The notes under the pieces: model-generated
What the model was told of the DNA's origin: nothing
The model's database searches: none
The model's input: the letters and a program-made list of their open reading frames with translations, nothing else
Part shown: piece after piece, positions 37,795 through 46,880 of the stretch
Layout of the letters: the number at the start of each line of letters is the position of its first letter
How positions within the stretch are numbered: position 1 is the stretch's first letter
Assembly (NCBI RefSeq): GCF_015351025.1
Contig: NZ_JADKRV010000002.1
Span: forward strand, 248,001 to 312,000
Reading direction: 5' to 3'
Length of the DNA stretch: 64,000 nt
DNA from: Curtobacterium sp. VKM Ac-1376
Lineage (GTDB): Bacteria > Actinomycetota > Actinomycetes > Actinomycetales > Microbacteriaceae
Translations under genes and position numbers: made by a program

Positions 37795-38235
37795 ATGCTG
37801 CTGTCCCTGGTCTACATGAGCTCTGCGGCCGAGGTGTTCGACCAGGAGCGACTCGACGCACTGCTCGAGCACGCCCGCGACCGGAACGGCGCCGTCGGAC
37901 TCTCCGGGTTGCTCGTCTACAAGGACGGCCGGTTCATGCAGCTGCTCGAGGGCCCCGAGGCAGCGGTGCTCGAGACCTACCAGCGGATCATCGACGACCC
38001 GCGCCACACCGGCGTCGGGCTGCTGGTGGAGGAACGCATCCACACGCCGCGTTTCGGCGAGTGGACCATGGCGTTCGACCGTGAGCCCGACGCGGACCTG
38101 CCAGACGGCTTCGACGCGTTCCTCGCCGAGGGTGACCGGAGCGCGGACACCAGCCGTGCTCGCGAGTTGCTGCGGTGGTTCCGGAACCACCCGATGGCGG
38201 CTCCGGACGCAGCCCTCGGCAAGCACCGGCGCTGA
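37795..38235 (+). CDS. BLUF-domain blue-light receptor
   Basis: Predicted 146 aa; GAGAGG precedes the ATG. BLUF features with the right spacing: Tyr7 (LVYMS), Asn31 (RNGAVGLSG, 24 residues later) and Gln49 (FMQLLEG, 18 later), the flavin-signalling triad of AppA-type domains. Binds FAD and senses blue light. C-terminal ~45 residues form a helical cap, no output domain, so a short stand-alone sensor that would act through a partner. Confidence 0.88.
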   Translation: MLLSLVYMSSAAEVFDQERLDALLEHARDRNGAVGLSGLLVYKDGRFMQLLEGPEAAVLETYQRIIDDPRHTGVGLLVEERIHTPRFGEWTMAFDREPDADLPDGFDAFLAEGDRSADTSRARELLRWFRNHPMAAPDAALGKHRR

Positions 38236-38275
38236 CCGCGGGCGGCACCCGACCCGGCACTGGTAGACAGGACCC

Positions 38276-39270
38276 ATGACGGTTCGCTGGGGAGTCATCG
38301 GTACGGGCGGCATCGCACGGTCCTTCGTCGGCGACTGCGTCGCGGCGGGGATCGTGTTCACCGCGGTGGGCAGCCGCACGCGCGAGCACGCCGAGAAGTT
38401 CGCCGCCGAGTTCGGCATCGAGCGGGCGCATGGTTCCTACGCGGACCTCGTCATGGACGACCAGGTCGACGCCGTCTACGTCGCGACCCCGCACGTCCGG
38501 CACGCCGCAGACGCCCTGCTCGCGATCCGCGCCGGCAAGCACGTCCTGGTCGAGAAGGCCTTCACCATGACCGCCGAGAGGCACGCACGGTCGTCGACGC
38601 GGCCCGACAGGCCGGCGTCGTGGTGACGGAAGCGATGTGGACGCGGTTCCTGCCGCAGATGGCGATGATCCGCGAGGTCCTCGCCGAGGGGCGGATCGGC
38701 CGCCCGATGGTCGTCGAGGCCACCCACCACCAGGCGCTGCCCTCCGACCCCGGCCACCGGTTGCGCGACCCGGCACTCGGCGGCGGTGCGATGCTCGACC
38801 TCGGGGTCTACCCGGTGTCGTTCGCGGTGGACGTGCTCGGGGTGCCGACCTCGCTCGTGGCCGCCGGCACGCTGAGCGAGCAGGGGGTCGACGAGCAGAT
38901 GGGCCTGGTCCTGACGCACGAGGGCGGTGCCCAGTCGATGATCCACTTCGGGATGGACCTGCGCAGCCCGAACACGGCGTCGATCATCGGCGAGACCGGT
39001 CGCATCGACCTCGACTCCACCTGGTACACGCCGACGACCTGGCGGATCCGCGACCGTGACGGTGCGGTGCTCGAGGAGTTCGACAGCCGCGAGGAGCTCA
39101 CGGGCTACGGACACGAGGCCCGCGCCGTCGAGGCGATGATCGCGTCCGGTGTGCACGAGGGCGGGCCGATGGACCCGGAGGAGACCGTCGCGATCATGGG
39201 CGTGATGGACGAGGCACGTCGCCAGGTCGGCGTCCGGTACCCGGCCGACGGTCTCGCGCCGACTCCCTGA
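38276..39270 (+). pseudogene. Gfo/Idh/MocA-family oxidoreductase, frameshifted
   Basis: Rossmann start VRWGVIGTGGIARSFVGD, EKxF-like motif HVLVEKAFTMTAE then the frame is lost at about 38,575-38,582 (GCCGAGAGG; one G missing relative to an expected GCCGAGGAGG). The next frame continues TVVDAARQAGVVVTEAMWTR ... through the GFO_IDH C-terminal domain to GVRYPADGLAPTP. Restored length about 331 aa, typical. Either a recent frameshift mutation or a sequencing/assembly error. NAD(P)-dependent dehydrogenase of sugar or inositol-like substrates. Confidence 0.85.
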
Positions 39271-39343
39271 TCGGGCCCACGATCACGACGGAGTGCAGAC
39301 CCGGCCTGGAGGCTCGTGCCGCAGTTCCGTAGGATCGGTCGCG

Positions 39344-40852
39344 ATGTCCTCGCAGCAGCCCACCCCGCGTTCCGTCCCGGAGCGGCTCCGTGCCGCCGTC
39401 CTCGCGGCGCGCGCGTCCGCTGCGCGGCGCCCCCTGCCGTGGATAGCCGGCGGGCTCGCGGCGCTCCTCGTGCTCGGCTCGGGTGGCGCGGTCGCCGTGG
39501 CCGCCGTGACGACACCGGACACCCGCACCGCGGCCGCACCGAGCGTGACCGGGAGCGCGTCGTCTAACCCGGACCGGCCGACCAGCACGGAACGTCCGCG
39601 GACCCCGAGCCCGACGCCGACCGCCGATGCGCGCGCCGTGCCGGCAGACCCCGCTGGTCCCTCCGCCCTGCGCACCTGCTCGATCGCGACGGCGGCGTCG
39701 GCGAGTGGTCTCGGCGACTTCGAGGGGTACGTGATGGACGCGAAGAGCGGCAAGGTCCTGTTCTCGAAGAACGGTGACCGGGCAGCCCAGACCGGCAGCG
39801 TGATGAAGACCCTGACCTCGGCGACCGCGCTCTCGGTCCTCGGCGGAGACCACCGCATCCCGACAACCGTCGCCCGCGAGTCCGCGAACACCGTCGCGCT
39901 CGTCGGGCACGGCGACGCCACCCTGTCGGCCGGGGGCGGCACCGTGTACCCGGGCGCCCCGACCCTGGCGCAGCTCGCGCAGCAGGTGAAGGCGAAGGTC
40001 GGGAACACCCCGGTCACGACGATCGTCACGGATGACACCTACTGGAGCGACACCGACGCCTGGGACCCGACCTGGCCGGTGTCCGAGCGCACGATCGGGT
40101 ACCAGCCGAAGGTGACCGCGCTGATGGTCGACGGCGACCGGGCGAACCCGGCGGCGGCGACGTCACCCCGGTCCGAGGACCCGGTCGGACGCGCCGGCAC
40201 CGCCTTCCGCACGGCACTGGCGAACGCCGGGGTCGCGGGCGCCGGCTCGGCCCAGATCGTCAAGCGTGCGACGACCGGGACCGAGACGATCGCCACGGTC
40301 TCGTCACAGCCGGTGTCGACCCTCATCGGGCAGATGATCCCGAACTCCGACAACACCCTGGCCGAGATGCTCGCGCGGGTCTCGTCGAAGGAGTCCGGCT
40401 CGAACGGTTCCGCGGCGTCGCTGACCTCGGTCTACCAGTCCGCCATGCGGTCCTACGGTGTCGACCCGACCGGCATCGTCATCAAGGACGGTTCGGGGGA
40501 GAGCGCGTCGAACGCGGTGTCGCCGAACTTCGTCGCCCACCTCATGGTCCAGGTCGCCGCAGGGGCGAAGGGCCTCGGCACGCTCGCCAACGCCCTGCCG
40601 GTGTCGGGGCAGTCCGGCACCCTCGCCAGCCGGTTCACGGGCGCCAACGCGGTCGCGCGCGGCAAGGTGCACGCGAAGACCGGCTGGATCGACAGCGCGA
40701 ACACCCTCGGCGGCTACATCGATGCAGCCGATGGCTCGCGGTTGACCTTCGCGTTCTACGCCATCGGCTCCCCGCGCGCGGCGGCCCTCCCCGCACTCGA
40801 CGCGGTCACCGCCGCGACCTACTCGTGCGGGAGCAAGCTCACCGGGTCCTGA
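39344..40852 (+). CDS. dacB: D-alanyl-D-alanine carboxypeptidase/endopeptidase (S13, PBP4 type)
   Basis: Predicted 502 aa from ATG 39344 (AGGA upstream). N-terminal basic segment and membrane helix (~33-55, PWIAGGLAALLVLGSGGAVA), Pro/Thr/Ser linker, then S13 catalytic motifs: Ser152-x-x-Lys155 (SVMK), SDN 335-337, KTG 445-447, in canonical order. Cleaves terminal D-Ala or crosslinks in peptidoglycan outside the membrane. Upstream of nicotinamidase, 23 nt apart. Confidence 0.9.
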   Translation: MSSQQPTPRSVPERLRAAVLAARASAARRPLPWIAGGLAALLVLGSGGAVAVAAVTTPDTRTAAAPSVTGSASSNPDRPTSTERPRTPSPTPTADARAVPADPAGPSALRTCSIATAASASGLGDFEGYVMDAKSGKVLFSKNGDRAAQTGSVMKTLTSATALSVLGGDHRIPTTVARESANTVALVGHGDATLSAGGGTVYPGAPTLAQLAQQVKAKVGNTPVTTIVTDDTYWSDTDAWDPTWPVSERTIGYQPKVTALMVDGDRANPAAATSPRSEDPVGRAGTAFRTALANAGVAGAGSAQIVKRATTGTETIATVSSQPVSTLIGQMIPNSDNTLAEMLARVSSKESGSNGSAASLTSVYQSAMRSYGVDPTGIVIKDGSGESASNAVSPNFVAHLMVQVAAGAKGLGTLANALPVSGQSGTLASRFTGANAVARGKVHAKTGWIDSANTLGGYIDAADGSRLTFAFYAIGSPRAAALPALDAVTAATYSCGSKLTGS

Positions 40853-40875
40853 GCCGCCGGGTGTTGGATGGAGTC

Positions 40876-41496
40876 ATGGCAAGAGCACTGCTCGTCGTGG
40901 ACGTCCAGAACGACTTCACCGAGGGCGGTGCGCTCGCGGTCACCGGGGGTGCGGCGCTCGCGGAGCGCATCACCGCATTCCTCGGCCGGCACGGCGACGA
41001 GTACGACCTGATCGTGGCGTCCCGCGACTGGCACCACGGTGACGACGACAACGGCGGGCACTTCGCCGGCGCCGAGGGTCCCGACTTCATCGACACCTGG
41101 CCGGTGCACTGCGTGGCCGGCACCCCGGGCGCCGACTACCACCCGGAGCTCGACACCGCCCTGATCGACATCGACGTCTTCAAGGGCCAGGGCACGCCGG
41201 ACTACTCGGCGTTCCAGGGCCGCACCGAGGCGGGTGTCCCGCTGCCCGAGGTCCTCGCCGAGCACCGCGTGCACACGATCGACATCGTCGGCATCGCGAC
41301 CGACCACTGCGTGCGCGCCTCGGCGCTCGACGCCCGTGCAGCGGGCCTCGACGTCGCCGTGTACGAGGACCTGGTGGCCGGCGTCGACGACGACCGCAGC
41401 ACCGCGGCGCTCGACGAGATCCGGGTGGCCGGCGGACACGTCGACCACAGCGACATGGACGAGGGCCTCGCGAACCCAGGAGGAGCACGACTGTGA
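40876..41496 (+). CDS. pncA: Nicotinamidase/isochorismatase-family hydrolase
   Basis: Predicted 206 aa from ATG 40876 (GGAG upstream). PncA signatures: Asp9 (VVDVQNDF), metal site RDWHH (Asp51, His53), Lys103 (FKGQG), catalytic Cys145 (ATDHCVRASALDA). Converts nicotinamide to nicotinate for NAD salvage. Overlaps the downstream dehydrogenase by 4 nt. The Cys/Asp/Lys triad and zinc ligands are complete, so active enzyme expected. Confidence 0.88.
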   Translation: MARALLVVDVQNDFTEGGALAVTGGAALAERITAFLGRHGDEYDLIVASRDWHHGDDDNGGHFAGAEGPDFIDTWPVHCVAGTPGADYHPELDTALIDIDVFKGQGTPDYSAFQGRTEAGVPLPEVLAEHRVHTIDIVGIATDHCVRASALDARAAGLDVAVYEDLVAGVDDDRSTAALDEIRVAGGHVDHSDMDEGLANPGGARL

Positions 41497-43043
41497 CCAG
41501 CACCACCACCAGCACCGCCACCAGCACCACGACGACCACTGACGCGGCGACGGAAGCCGACCTCGTCACCGACGTCGGGGACGACCACGTCCGCGTCGAG
41601 GGTGTGCCCACCGGACTCTTCATCGGCGGCGCCTGGCGTGCGTCGTCGAGCGGTTCGACCTTCGCGGTCCGGGACCCCTCGACCGGTGACGTCCTGGCCG
41701 AGGTCGCCGACGCCACCCCCGAGGACGGCATGGCGGCACTCGACGCCGCGGTCGCCGCGCAGGAGTCGTGGGCCGCCACCGCGCCGCGCGAGCGCTCCGA
41801 CGTCCTGCGACGGGCGTTCGACCTGGTCCACGAGCACGCGGAGGACCTCGCGGCGCTGATGTCGCTGGAGATGGGCAAGCCCCTGGCCGAGGCCCGCGGC
41901 GAGGTCGTGTACGGCGGCGAGTTCCTCCGCTGGTTCTCCGAGGAAGCCGTCCGGATCACCGGCGACTACCGCACCAACCCCGAGGGCACCGGCCGTGCGA
42001 TCGTGCTGAAGCGCCCCGTGGGCCCCGTGTACGCCATCACGCCGTGGAACTTCCCGCTCGCGATGGCAACCCGGAAGATCGGCCCAGCCCTCGCGGCCGG
42101 CTGCACGGTCGTGGCGAAGCCGGCCGAGCTCACGCCGCTGACGACCCTGTTCCTGGTCGAGCTGTTCCGCCGTGCCGGGCTGCCGGACGGCGTGCTGAAC
42201 GTCGTGCCGTCCCTCGATGCGAAGGGTCTGTCGGCGCCGATCATCGCCGACCCCCGGCTGCGCAAGTTGACCTTCACCGGCTCGACCCCGGTCGGGTCCG
42301 CGCTGCTCAAGCAGGCCGCGGACAACGTGCTCAAGACGAGCATGGAGCTCGGCGGAAACGCCCCACTGCTCGTCTTCGACGACGCCGACCTCGACACCGC
42401 GGTCGACGCCGCGATGCTCGCCAAGTTCCGGAACACGGGCGAGGCCTGCACCGCCGCAAACCGGTTCTTCGTGCAGGACGGGATCGCTGACGCGTTCGTC
42501 GCGGCCCTCACCGCCAGGGTCGAGGCGCTCCGGGTGGGCCGGGGGACCGAGGACGGTACGACACTGGGCCCCGTCATCGACGACCGCGCGGTGGACAAGG
42601 CCGCGGGGCTCGTCGACGACGCCCTGTCCCGCGGCGCACGGCTCGTCACCGGCGGACACCGGGTCGACCGCCCTGGCACCTTCTACGAGCCGACGGTCAT
42701 CGATGACGTGCAGCCTGGATCGGAGATCCTGACGACTGAGATCTTCGGCCCGGTCGCCTCGATCACCCGGTTCAGCACGGAGGACGAGGGAATCCGGCTC
42801 GCGAACGACACCGAGTACGGGCTCATCGCGTACGCGTTCACGACGGACTTCCGGCGCGGCCAGCGACTCGCGGAGCGGCTCGAGACGGGGATGCTCGGCC
42901 TCAACACCGGCGTCGTCTCGAACGCCGCGTTCCCGTTCGGCGGGGTGAAGTCGTCCGGCCTCGGCCGAGAGGGCTCGCACGAGGGCATCGAGGAGTACCT
43001 CGAGACCGTCTACGTGCTCACCCCGGACCCGTTCGCCGCCTGA
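41493..43043 (+). CDS. gabD: Succinate-semialdehyde dehydrogenase (NADP+)
   Basis: Predicted 516 aa from GTG overlapping the previous stop. First 23 residues are a Ser/Thr tract (STTTSTATSTTTTT). ALDH fold: ITPWNFPLAMATRKIGPALA, AKPAELTP, FTGSTPVGSALL, catalytic Glu286 (MELGGNAP) and Cys319 (GEACTAANR). The pattern is that of GabD-type aldehyde dehydrogenases oxidising succinate semialdehyde to succinate. NADP preference is by family, not proven. Low-complexity N-terminus is unusual. Confidence 0.88.
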   Translation: MTSTTTSTATSTTTTTDAATEADLVTDVGDDHVRVEGVPTGLFIGGAWRASSSGSTFAVRDPSTGDVLAEVADATPEDGMAALDAAVAAQESWAATAPRERSDVLRRAFDLVHEHAEDLAALMSLEMGKPLAEARGEVVYGGEFLRWFSEEAVRITGDYRTNPEGTGRAIVLKRPVGPVYAITPWNFPLAMATRKIGPALAAGCTVVAKPAELTPLTTLFLVELFRRAGLPDGVLNVVPSLDAKGLSAPIIADPRLRKLTFTGSTPVGSALLKQAADNVLKTSMELGGNAPLLVFDDADLDTAVDAAMLAKFRNTGEACTAANRFFVQDGIADAFVAALTARVEALRVGRGTEDGTTLGPVIDDRAVDKAAGLVDDALSRGARLVTGGHRVDRPGTFYEPTVIDDVQPGSEILTTEIFGPVASITRFSTEDEGIRLANDTEYGLIAYAFTTDFRRGQRLAERLETGMLGLNTGVVSNAAFPFGGVKSSGLGREGSHEGIEEYLETVYVLTPDPFAA

Positions 43044-43056
43044 TCGGCGGTCCGGC

Positions 43057-44895
43057 TCAGACCAGCAGCTGGTGTTTCGCCAGCTCACGGTAGAGCGGCG
43101 TCGACTCGACCAACTCGGAGTGCGTGCCGGTCCCGACGACCCGGCCGTGCTCGAGCACGACGATCACGTCGGAGTCGACGACGGTGGACAGCCGGTGCGC
43201 GATGACGAGCAGCGTGCGGTCCTCGGCGACGGCGTCAATCGCGAGCCGCATCTTCTGCTCGTTCACGCCATCGAGCGAAGACGTCGACTCGTCGAGCAGC
43301 AGGATCGGGGGAGCGGCGAGCAGGGCCCGGGCGATCGCCAGACGCTGGCGTTCACCACCGGAGAGCATCACGCCGTCCTCACCCACCTGGGCGTCGAGAC
43401 CGCGGGGGTCGCGGTGCAGGACCTCGCCGAGGTTCACCGCCTCGAGAACGCGGACGCAGTCGTCCTCGGTCGCGTTCGGCGATCCGAGCAGCAGGTTGGC
43501 GCGGAGCGTGCCGGCGAGCACCGGCGCGTCCTGCTCGACGTAACCGATCTGGGCACGGAGCTCGTCGCGGTCCAGGCCGCGCACGTCGATGCCGCCGAGG
43601 CGGATCACGCCGTCGGTGGGGTCGTAGAACCGTTCGATCAGCGACAGGGTCGTCGACTTGCCGGCACCCGAGGGACCGACGAGTGCGACGCGTGCCCCGC
43701 GCGGCACACGGAAGGACACGTCGTGGAGCACCACGTCGCCGGCCGGCTGCTCGTCGGCGGGGCGATCCGGGCCTCCCGGCCGTTCCGACGCACCGTCCGG
43801 ACCGGAGGCGTCCGCCGGAGCCGCGTACCGGAACGAGACGTGCTCGAAGGTGATCGCGTCGTCGGTCGCGACGGCCGGGGCGGGGTGCACCGCAGCGTCG
43901 TCCTGGGACTCGGTCGGCAGGTGCAGGATCTCCTCGATGCGGCCGAGGGCACCGAGCGCCTGCGCGACGGCGACGACCGCGCCCATCGCCTGACCGAGCG
44001 GCATGATCATCATGAAGAGCAGCAGGATGAACGTGATCAGCGTCGCGATGGTGATGGTGCCGGCTGCGACCTGCGCGCCGCCGACACCGAGGACGGCGAT
44101 GAACGCCACCTGCATCACGATGCTCGCGACGGGGACGACGAAGGCGGACATCTTCGCGATGTCGAGGCCGCGCTGGTAGGCCTCGGTCGCGTGACCGTCG
44201 ACCTCGCGCACCTCGCGCTCGGTGGCCCCGGCGGCACGGATGGTGCGGACGGCACCGATGCCGCGCTCGACGGCGGCGGTGAGGTCCCCGACCTTCTCCT
44301 GCGCGCGCTTCGACGCGACCCGGATCCGACGGCTGAGCCCGCCGACGACGACGATCGCGATGATCACGATCACGATGACGATGCCGAGCAACAGCGGGTC
44401 GATGATCGCCATCGCGACGATGGCACCGATGAAGGTGAGTGCACCGCCGATGGACTCGATCAGGCCCTGGGTGAGCACGGCGCGCAGGAGCGTGGTGTCG
44501 CTGCCGACGCGGGACACCAGGTCCCCGGTCCGGCGCGCATCGAACTCCGAGATCGGCAGGTTGAGGATGCGCGCGATGAGCTTGCGCCGGGTCGAGAGCA
44601 CGACACCCTCGCCCGCGCGCTGGAGCAGGAAGTGCTGCACGCCGTTCAGCACGCCGGCGACGAGCACGAGCCCGACCAGCAGCCACACCAGCGTGCTGAG
44701 GGTGGTGCCCTGCTGCACGGCGGTGACGACCTGATTGACCAGGAGTGGCTGGGCCAGGGCGGCCCCGGCACCGAGGATGCTGAGCACGATGATGACGACC
44801 ATCGCCGGCTTGTTCTCGAACAGGTAGGACAGCAGGCGGCCGAACGTCGCGCGGGGGCCGTCGGAGGTCTTCGGGCGTGCGAAGGGGAAGCTCAT
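43057..44895 (-). CDS. ABC transporter, fused permease-ATPase
   Basis: Predicted 612 aa from ATG 44895 (AGGACCACG). Membrane domain ~20-340 with six helices (PAMVVIIVLSILGAGAALAQ, LVWLLVGLVLVAGVLNGVQH...). ATPase ~365-610: Walker A GPSGAGKST, signature LSGGERQRLAIARALL, Walker B ILLLDESTSSLD, a Gly/Pro/Asp-rich linker in front. An exporter half-transporter (MsbA/LmrA-like homodimer) of lipids, drugs or peptides; substrate unknown. Encoded directly after a small HTH gene with two palindromic operators. Confidence 0.9.
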   Translation of the reverse strand: MSFPFARPKTSDGPRATFGRLLSYLFENKPAMVVIIVLSILGAGAALAQPLLVNQVVTAVQQGTTLSTLVWLLVGLVLVAGVLNGVQHFLLQRAGEGVVLSTRRKLIARILNLPISEFDARRTGDLVSRVGSDTTLLRAVLTQGLIESIGGALTFIGAIVAMAIIDPLLLGIVIVIVIIAIVVVGGLSRRIRVASKRAQEKVGDLTAAVERGIGAVRTIRAAGATEREVREVDGHATEAYQRGLDIAKMSAFVVPVASIVMQVAFIAVLGVGGAQVAAGTITIATLITFILLLFMMIMPLGQAMGAVVAVAQALGALGRIEEILHLPTESQDDAAVHPAPAVATDDAITFEHVSFRYAAPADASGPDGASERPGGPDRPADEQPAGDVVLHDVSFRVPRGARVALVGPSGAGKSTTLSLIERFYDPTDGVIRLGGIDVRGLDRDELRAQIGYVEQDAPVLAGTLRANLLLGSPNATEDDCVRVLEAVNLGEVLHRDPRGLDAQVGEDGVMLSGGERQRLAIARALLAAPPILLLDESTSSLDGVNEQKMRLAIDAVAEDRTLLVIAHRLSTVVDSDVIVVLEHGRVVGTGTHSELVESTPLYRELAKHQLLV

Positions 44896-44902
44896 CGTGG
44901 TC

Positions 44903-45118
44903 CTAGTTTCTGCCGTACTTCTTGTGCACTGCCTGTCGACTGACACCGAGCAGGGTCGCGATCTCCTGCCACGACGCTCCGGCGTTGCGGGCGGCGCGGG
45001 CGGCGAGCTCTTCGGTCCGGTCGAGCTCACGGCGCAGCTCCCGCACGCTGGCGAGGGCGGAGAACGGGTCGTCCCCCGAGGCTCCGGCCGCGAGGCTCGT
45101 GATGGTCGGTCGGTCCAT
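44903..45118 (-). CDS. Small HTH regulator
   Basis: Predicted 71 aa from ATG 45118. N-terminal helices with an acidic coiled coil (ALASVRELRRELDRTEELAA) and a C-terminal helix-turn-helix GASWQEIATLLGVSRQAVHK. Its start is immediately next to two palindromic operators, and it lies 7 bp upstream of the ABC exporter gene, so it probably represses itself and the exporter in response to an unknown ligand. The same small HTH architecture is common in Microbacteriaceae. Confidence 0.82.
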   Translation of the reverse strand: MDRPTITSLAAGASGDDPFSALASVRELRRELDRTEELAARAARNAGASWQEIATLLGVSRQAVHKKYGRN

Positions 45119-45122
45119 GCGC

Positions 45123-45165
45123 GTCAACCTACATTGACGTGCCGACCTTGTCAACCTGCGTTGAC
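45123..45165 (-). promoter_or_regulatory. Two 16-bp palindromic operators
   Basis: GTCAACCTACATTGAC (45123-45138) and GTCAACCTGCGTTGAC (45150-45165), 27 bp apart, directly upstream of the HTH-ABC genes. The second is a perfect GTCAAC/GTTGAC palindrome. Natural sites for the adjacent regulator. Confidence 0.75.
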
Positions 45166-45203
45166 GAGGTGCGTAGGGGCGGCAGACGCCGGCGTCTTCG
45201 TTG

Positions 45204-45265
45204 GACGCCGCCGAGATCGCGCGACGCCGCCGAGATCGCGAGACGCCGCCGAAGTCGGCGGCGTC
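45204..45265. repeat. 19-bp tandem repeats ending in a hairpin
   Basis: GACGCCGCCGAGATCGCG at 45204 and 45223, and a related copy at 45242, period 19. The third forms a perfect GACGCCGCCGA/TCGGCGGCGTC palindrome (45242-45265). Intergenic between the HTH and MFS genes; resembles a REP-type element or terminator. Confidence 0.6.
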
Positions 45266-45312
45266 TCGACGGGCAGGCGGCGTCTTGCTGACACGACGGC
45301 GTCGTGCGCGTC

Positions 45313-46695
45313 TCAGGCGTCGGTGAAGTCCTTCGACTTCGTCTCACGCACGAACAGCAGCGCGACCAGGGTCACGACCGCGGCGATCGTCAGGTACAGC
45401 CCGACCAGGAAGATGTTCCCGTCGGCCTTCCACAACGCCAGGGCGATGGTGGGGGCGAGCGAGGCGCCGAGGATCGAAGCGACGTTGTACGCGATCGCCG
45501 AGCCGGTGTACCGGACGTTCGTGGGGAACAACTCGGGCAGCAGGGCACCCATCGGCCCGAACGTCAGCCCCATCAGCGACAGCCCCACGATGAGGAACGT
45601 CACGACCGTGATCGGCCCGGTCGACGCGGCGAACCAGATCTGGAACGTGAGACCGAACAGGGCGATGCCGACGGTGGTCGGGATGAGGGTCTTCCGCCGG
45701 CCGAACCTGTCGGCGAGCATGCCGGCGATCGGGGTGAAGATGCCGAAGAACACGACGCCGATCATGAGGAGTGTCAGGAACTCGCCGCGGCTGTAACCCA
45801 GGCCGATCTTCGGGACGAGGGGCCCCGCCTCGGCGCCGGTGGTGCCGTAGGAGAGTGTGAACGTCGTCATGAAGTAGAAGAGCACGTAGGTGGCGACCAT
45901 GCCGAAGGTGCCGACGATGAGCGCCCTCCACGACGTGCGGAACACCCGGCCGAGCGGGACCTTCACGACGGTGCCGGACTCCTGGACCCCGCGGAACACC
46001 GGCGACTCGACGAGCTTGAAGCGCACGTAGAGACCGACGATGACCAGCACGGCGGAGAGCAGGAACGGGATGCGCCAGCCCCAGGCCTGGAAGTCGGCGT
46101 TCGGGGCGCCGTCGGCGCCGGCGGGCATCGCGGCGTTGATCGCTATGAACAGGCCGTTGGCGAGCAGGAAGCCGATCGGGGCACCGAGCTGCGGCATCGA
46201 GCCGAACACTCCGCGCTTGCCCTTCGGGGCGTTCTCGGTCGCGAGCAGGGCGGCACCGGACCACTCGCCGCCGAGGCCGACACCCTGTGCGAAGCGCATC
46301 ACGGCGAGCAGCACGGGCGCCCAGATGCCGATCGAGCCGAACGTCGGCAGGCAGCCGATCAGGAACGTGGCGGTGCCCATCACGAGCAGCGACGCGACGA
46401 GGGTGGTCTTCCGGCCGATGCGGTCACCGAAGTGACCGAAGATGACCGAGCCGATCGGGCGGGCGAAGAACGCCAGCGCGAAGGTGACGAACGACGACAG
46501 CTGCGAGGCCGTCGGGTCCTCGTTCGGGAAGAACAGCGTCGGGAAGACGAGGACCGCGGCCGTGGCGTAGACGTAGAAGTCGTAGAACTCGATCGACGTG
46601 CCGACGAGGCTGGCGATGACGACGCGCGAGCGGGGGTTGCCGGCGGGGGCCGGGGAGTCGGAGGTCGGGGGTGCGGGTGCCGGTACGGCGGTCAT
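45313..46695 (-). CDS. MFS transporter, metabolite:H+ symporter family
   Basis: Predicted 460 aa, 12 membrane helices. MHS-family marks: IEFYDFYVYATAAVL at TM1, GHFGDRIGRK (loop 2-3 motif), RFAQGVGLGGEWSGA, ENAPKGKRGVFGSMPQLG. The class includes ShiA/ProP-type carboxylate and osmolyte symporters; substrate not predictable. Pro/Ala-rich N-terminus. About 185 bp of non-coding DNA upstream, no operon partner. Confidence 0.88.
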   Translation of the reverse strand: MTAVPAPAPPTSDSPAPAGNPRSRVVIASLVGTSIEFYDFYVYATAAVLVFPTLFFPNEDPTASQLSSFVTFALAFFARPIGSVIFGHFGDRIGRKTTLVASLLVMGTATFLIGCLPTFGSIGIWAPVLLAVMRFAQGVGLGGEWSGAALLATENAPKGKRGVFGSMPQLGAPIGFLLANGLFIAINAAMPAGADGAPNADFQAWGWRIPFLLSAVLVIVGLYVRFKLVESPVFRGVQESGTVVKVPLGRVFRTSWRALIVGTFGMVATYVLFYFMTTFTLSYGTTGAEAGPLVPKIGLGYSRGEFLTLLMIGVVFFGIFTPIAGMLADRFGRRKTLIPTTVGIALFGLTFQIWFAASTGPITVVTFLIVGLSLMGLTFGPMGALLPELFPTNVRYTGSAIAYNVASILGASLAPTIALALWKADGNIFLVGLYLTIAAVVTLVALLFVRETKSKDFTDA

Positions 46696-46880
46696 GGATG
46701 CGGAGGTCTCCGTGGTGCGCGCTCCCGTCGGGGAGCGCAGGGGGCCGGAACGGCGGACACCGATCGGTTCGCGCGGGGTGGCGCGGGCACTGGTCGGGTG
46801 CGTTCGGTTGAGGGGGGACCGCTTGTGACGGAAGACCTGATCATACGACAGATGTCGCCTGCCTGCGAATCAGCCCAGAG

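Noticed and set aside
43072..44943. A 623-codon plus-strand frame antisense to the ABC transporter
   Set aside because: Rich in Asp/Arg/Glu and with no domain; it follows the complement of the ABC gene, which has Walker motifs and membrane helices.
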